Assembly (NCBI GenBank): GCA_023614405.1 | Contig: CM042694.1 | Coordinates: 91,371,285 to 91,435,284, forward strand | Length of the DNA stretch: 64,000 nt | Reading direction: 5' to 3' | Origin: Avena insularis | Lineage: Eukaryota; Streptophyta; Magnoliopsida; Poales; Poaceae | Part shown: piece after piece, positions 60,247-64,000 of the stretch | Layout: each line of letters opens with the position of its first letter | Numbering within the stretch: position 1 is the stretch's first letter | Made by a program: the position numbers and the translations under genes | Notes under the pieces: model-generated | Database searches by the model: none | What the model saw: the letters and a program-made list of their open reading frames with translations, nothing else | What the model was told of the DNA's origin: nothing

Positions 60247-60438
60247 CAATTGTCCCATCCACATAGACCCCACTTGGAAAAAACGAGGAATGTGGATTGT
60301 CACATCCCAGAACTCATGGCATGTGCCATGTCGTTGAGGCTGTGTGCATCACTTTGGTGAGGAGACGGGGATGTTTATCCCCTCTTCTCAAAAAAAAAAT
60401 ATAATGTGTCGTTCAATGTTAATTTCAACTACCGCTAG
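60247..60438. repeat. Direct repeat, copy 2
   Basis: Copy of 59901-60087. The end motif (gtcgttcaatgttaatttca) also occurs just before it at about 60227-60246, so the duplication is tandem-like with a 160-bp spacer. Confidence 0.88.
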
Positions 60439-60642
60439 CTGTACAGAAAACATGTGCTGAGCAATTAGATACTCGACAAGTAGTACTAGTACAAATCAAA
60501 TTCAAAGCCATCGGTATCTCAAAACAGCTGTTTTGATGTGGCAAAGCTATTCGACACGCACGCGCATTTACTAAGAGATCCTTCGGCGAGCACTTGCTGA
60601 TCGGCTATAATTGTGTGGTCCTGGCCGGAGAAAACAACACTT

Positions 60643-60765
60643 GATCCGTTCTAAAAATATGTGTTATAAATTTGATAGATTTATATGTATCTAGACGCAT
60701 TTTAATATAAAGGTACATACGAACCTAGATAAACCAGTGACATACTTTTTGGGACGGAGGGAATA
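60643..60765. mobile_element. Stowaway-like MITE, diverged
   Basis: Inverted ends: gatccgttctaaaaatatg on the left, and on the right the complement of tttttgggacggaggga. Matches the ctccctccgt type of grass Stowaway elements. The left terminus is decayed. It lies directly upstream of the methyltransferase promoter. Confidence 0.6.
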
Positions 60766-60807
60766 TTGGTACATCACATTTCCATGGATATATGGATCTT
60801 ATATCCC

Positions 60808-60816
60808 TATAAATAA
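60808..60816 (+). promoter_or_regulatory. Putative TATA box of the methyltransferase gene
   Basis: ctataaata, 42 bp before the ATG at 60850, about 43 bp after the MITE. This implies a very short 5' leader. Confidence 0.5.
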
Positions 60817-60849
60817 TAATACCTAACAAGAGTGAGTAGCAATGTAGCA

Positions 60850-62646
60850 ATGGACATGGAGCGTGACCTTCATATGGCCACTGGGGAAGCAACGACTAGC
60901 TATGCCAACAACTCCAGGGTTCAGGTTTGTAAACGACCTTATGCATGTCGATACAATTGAAATGGCCTCTTTGGATTGCGGATTTTTCATATACTTTTGT
61001 AGCTTTTCAGTTTTACAAAACATCATGTAAATGGCCTTCGGATTGTAGGATCCAGATTGTCTCAATTCCAAATGGTATGCAATCCTTTATTTTTTCTGCA
61101 AGGAGAATTACATCAGCATCTGTGTCTGTTAATGCAAACACCGTATGCATTATGTGAAATAACTATGATTTCATAAGACAAAAAAATTTAATAAAAAGTC
61201 CGATACGTCCTCTATCTATGTTGGTGTTCCTCCAAATTTTGTGTTTATTTTGTGCTAACCATCCAAAAACTTCACCGAGAAAAACCATGTAGGATAGCAC
61301 ATGACATCTCATTCCTTCTTTTTGTTTCTGCCATCCAGATATATATTCTAAATGTCCTGGATATATAGGTCAGCATATTGGTGCCCAAGCTCATGAAGTT
61401 TTTCCTTGCATTTGTAATAGCAAAAAGCTATGCTCGAGGCCGAGCCGATGCTTCAGATAGCTGTGAGACAAGTGTACGTGGATCTCCCACTTCCGACAAT
61501 CACAATCGGTGACTTAGGATGCTCATCAGGTGAAAACACACTCCTGTTTGTCTCCAAGGTGATCGATGTTATAGTCCACTGCCGCGACAAGCTCATTGGT
61601 GACACCGTGGAGCTCCAGTTCTTCCTCAATGATCTGCCAGCCAACGACTTTAACCATATATTTCGTACACTTGGACGCTTCAAGGAATCAATTGCCGCGG
61701 ATCACACTGGAGAAACACTCCCACCAATTTATATTGCTGGGTTGCCAGGCTCCTTCTATACCCGGCTTTTCCCTCGTCAAAGCGTTCATCTCATTCACTC
61801 ATCATACTGTCTCCATTGGCGCTCTCGGGTATCCAAATTGACAAGGCAGAACATTACTTTTACATCTTTGTAGGAATAATTAATTTTGGAGTTGAAAATT
61901 AATTTATGCCGCGCATGCAGGTTCCCATTGGATTGGAGGGAGACAAAAAAGCATGCTTAAATATGGAAAACATTTATATTGCAAACACTACGCCACGGTT
62001 TGTAGTGAAACTGTATCAAGACCAGTTTGTCAATGACATGCTGCTGTTCCTGAAGCTGCGATATGAAGAACTAGTATTTGGTGGGCAAATGGTGCTCACA
62101 TTTCTTGGGAGAAAAAATGAAGATGTGTACCATGGAGATCTGAATCATCTTTGTGGATTACTTGGGCAGACTGTGCAATATCTCGTGGATGAGGTGCGCA
62201 TGAGATTATCGAAAAAAATCAAACTGCCAAAATTTCAGGAAAATTAATGTGTAAACATAATTTGTTTTGTTATTGTACCACAACAGGGCCTCATCCGGAA
62301 GGAAAAACTAATTTCATTCAATCTACCTATTTATGGGCCATCGGTCCATGAAGTTATGGAAGTAGTCAATCAAACCAAGTTGTATGACATCAGTGACATC
62401 AAACTGTTCCAGGCCAATTGGGATCCTTATGATGACACCGAAGGTGATGATGTGCACGACAACATACATAGTGGGATGAACGTCGCACAAAGCATGAGAG
62501 CGGTAATGGAGCCCCTGTTTACAAGCCATTTTGGTGGCTCCGTGATCGATAGGCTATTCAAGAAATACGCTCAAAATGTTGCCGAGCACCTTAAGAGAGA
62601 GAAGACCAAATACTCGGTCATTGCCCTGCGCCTGAAAAAAACATGA
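60850..62646 (+). CDS. SABATH-family S-adenosylmethionine-dependent carboxyl methyltransferase
   Basis: Four exons: 60850-60924, 61421-61828, 61921-62193 and 62287-62646. All introns are phase 0 with GT/AG ends (496, 92 and 93 bp). They encode 371 aa, the usual family length. The N-terminus ends SYANNSRVQ with the conserved Gln25 that contacts the substrate carboxyl. SAM-binding DLGCSSG is at 56-62, NDLPANDFN at 95-103, and SSYCLHW at 152-158 with the His-Trp pair. Later come LEGDKKACLNMENIYIANTT and the C-terminal cap (NWDPYDDTEGDD, FGGSVIDRLFKKYA). The family transfers a methyl group to carboxyls of small acids (salicylate, benzoate, anthranilate, jasmonate, or auxin) in the cytosol; the exact substrate cannot be told. 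An alternative in-frame ATG lies at 60856. No lesion is visible. Confidence 0.92.
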
Positions 62647-62759
62647 TAGGCACGTCTGATCTGCATATATATGGAAATAATGTTGCGTCCATCTTAATCC
62701 TTTATATGTGTGTAAGAACAAAGAACACGGTTTGTGTAATGTTGCACGTATGGTTGCTA

Positions 62760-62867
62760 CTTCCTCCGTTTCAAAATAAGTGATTTGTATTAGTCTAGAT
62801 TCACATGTATCTAAACGTGATGCATATCTAGACAAACTCAAAGTCGTTTATTTTGGAACTGAGGGAG
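62760..62867. mobile_element. Stowaway MITE
   Basis: 108 bp, with TA duplications at 62758-62759 and 62868-62869. Ends cttcctccgtttcaaaataa and the complement of ttattttggaactgagggag. It lies 114 bp after the methyltransferase stop, possibly within its 3' UTR. Confidence 0.88.
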
Positions 62868-62869
62868 TA

Positions 62870-63213
62870 GATGATATCAGATGTAACTGGGATTGTCAAA
62901 TAAAATACCATGGTTCGATCAGCGAGCCATGCATCAACATTTCAATGTAAAGTGTCTTGTATACAGAAAAAAAATAGCATGTGTTCCATTATTGCCGCAT
63001 AGCGATGCTCGGCCAACCAAGACATTGCATGCAAAATGATGGGTTCACTGTAGCACAAGTTAGTTTCTCAAAACAGACTTACGTCTCACTTTATAAATAA
63101 AACAACCACATCCATACAGGAGTCACGAACAAGTGCTGCCTGAAGGTGGCCATGTATGTGCAGGCCAGCTGGTTTTGGGTTGGGGAGTGACGGATCTTGC
63201 ACTGGGTGAAAAC
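62870..63213. other. Intergenic, nothing recognised
   Basis: No coding frame, TIR or repeat seen. Confidence 0.5.
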
Positions 63214-64000
63214 TGTTGGAATTTGATGAGTTTTGGGTTGTTGGCCCATGAGAGAAATTCTGAAATTCTCTTTGGTTCATTTGTGCATGGCAGCATATGA
63301 CTGTGCTAGTAGTGCAAAGTTTAATCCCATATTGCTAGTTAAGTGAGAGTTACACCTCCTTATATACTAGGTTATTTTACCACTCACTAAGGTGTGAAAA
63401 GAAGAGCAGCTCTCGCGCACTCCTCCTCCGACGCCTCGCCGCGCCACGCGCCGCGGGTTGCGGGAATTTCGCCGAGCCAAACTTTATTTTTGCTAGAGTC
63501 AGCCGTTTTCAGTCTTTATGGGACGTGAGTTGTTACCAACTCGGACGTGGGTTGAGTCCCACGATCTCCCTGACCTGCACTATATAAGCGCTTGCACTAA
63601 ACCTAATCGGCACAGACTATCACACGCGTCTCCTTCCAGTCTATTGCGTCGCCGTCTCCGTCTTCCCCATCCCGGCTTGCGGCGTGCACCACAGATCGGG
63701 ACAATAGGCCTCTGGAACCCCGCCTTTTGTGAACCTGTACGGGTGAGGGGCGATCAGGTTTTTGGGGAGCGCTCAAGCGCGACTACTGGCTTCCACCACG
63801 TCTTTCGACGACGAGTTTCCGGACGGCGACTTCTTCCCGGACGTCACCAACCTCTTCGACAGCCTCACCATGAGCGACGACGTTGCTGCCACCGCTACGG
63901 CTACTGCTGCTGCTAACGCCGCGGCCGCCGTTGCTACACCGTACGTAGCCCTGAACTTTTTCTTTCAGATTCTGCTAAAGTTCTTTATTCTAGCGGTTGG
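63214..64000 (+). mobile_element. Probable Copia-type 5' LTR and leader, cut by window end
   Basis: Starts tgttggaatttgatgagttt, a common Copia LTR opening. A TATA box (tatataag, 63581-63588) lies 370 bp in, followed by a GC-rich transcribed-looking leader. An alanine/threonine-rich frame (MSDDVAATATATAAANAAAA) begins at 63871. No second LTR or PBS is visible, so the 5' end of a host gene is the alternative. Confidence 0.45.
63581..63588 (+). promoter_or_regulatory. TATA box
   Basis: tatataag after ctgcac, upstream of a GC-rich leader. The best-formed core promoter in the right part of the window. Confidence 0.6.

Overview
The window is repeat-dominated plant nuclear DNA from a large-genome pooid grass (Triticeae or a close relative such as Avena or Lolium; the species cannot be fixed from the sequence alone). 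The evidence is Athila-type Ty3/gypsy elements primed by tRNA-Asp, a Tat-type gypsy with a spliced antisense gene, a Tekay chromovirus with 4.6-kb LTRs, a BARE1/Angela-like Copia LTR, a CACTA transposon and Stowaway MITEs. Only one intact host-type gene was recognised, a four-exon SABATH O-methyltransferase at 60.85-62.65 kb.

Layout. 1-10717: 3' part of a Tat element (G1), with a decayed pol, a tandem-repeat block, a spliced antisense gene and the 3' LTR. 10725-34455: a non-autonomous Athila-like element (A2). It consists of a truncated 5' LTR, a 3.1-kb internal region, a second LTR, and two further units of a short internal remnant plus an LTR. Its second LTR is split by the Tekay element (G2, 16164-30685, TSD cctat). 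34456-45218: a minus-strand Athila-like element (A1) into which A2 inserted; it also holds a complete 6.85-kb minus-strand Athila element (A3, 34868-41717, TSD atggt). 45219 to about 55.2 kb: a degenerate plus-strand Athila element (A4) carrying gag, PR and RT remnants and the start of its 3' LTR. A1 appears to sit in its gag, and a 4.7-kb CACTA element (48445-53132) interrupts it. About 55.36-57.61 kb: a minus-strand Angela-like Copia LTR with PBS and leader. 57608-59153: remnants of another Athila-like element. 59154-60640: unclassified sequence with a long direct repeat. 60640-62870: the SABATH gene between two Stowaway-like MITEs. From 63214: a probable Copia-type LTR and leader running off the window.

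The elements form a nest whose order can be read from junctions: A4 received A1; A1 received A2 and A3; A2 received G1 and G2; A4 separately received the CACTA. Only the G2 and A3 insertions have both TSDs inside the window.

The items most worth a second look are: an open reading frame spliced across consensus introns inside the CACTA element; a protein family of unknown role shared by A1 and A2; a duplicated primer-binding site framed by a perfect inverted repeat; a tandem LTR array sharing one deletion junction; recurrent GTACGGGCGG hairpins in A4; and dense indel patches in GC-rich parts of otherwise near-identical repeats, which suggest consensus errors in the assembly. I found no evidence for a wholly new kind of biological system.
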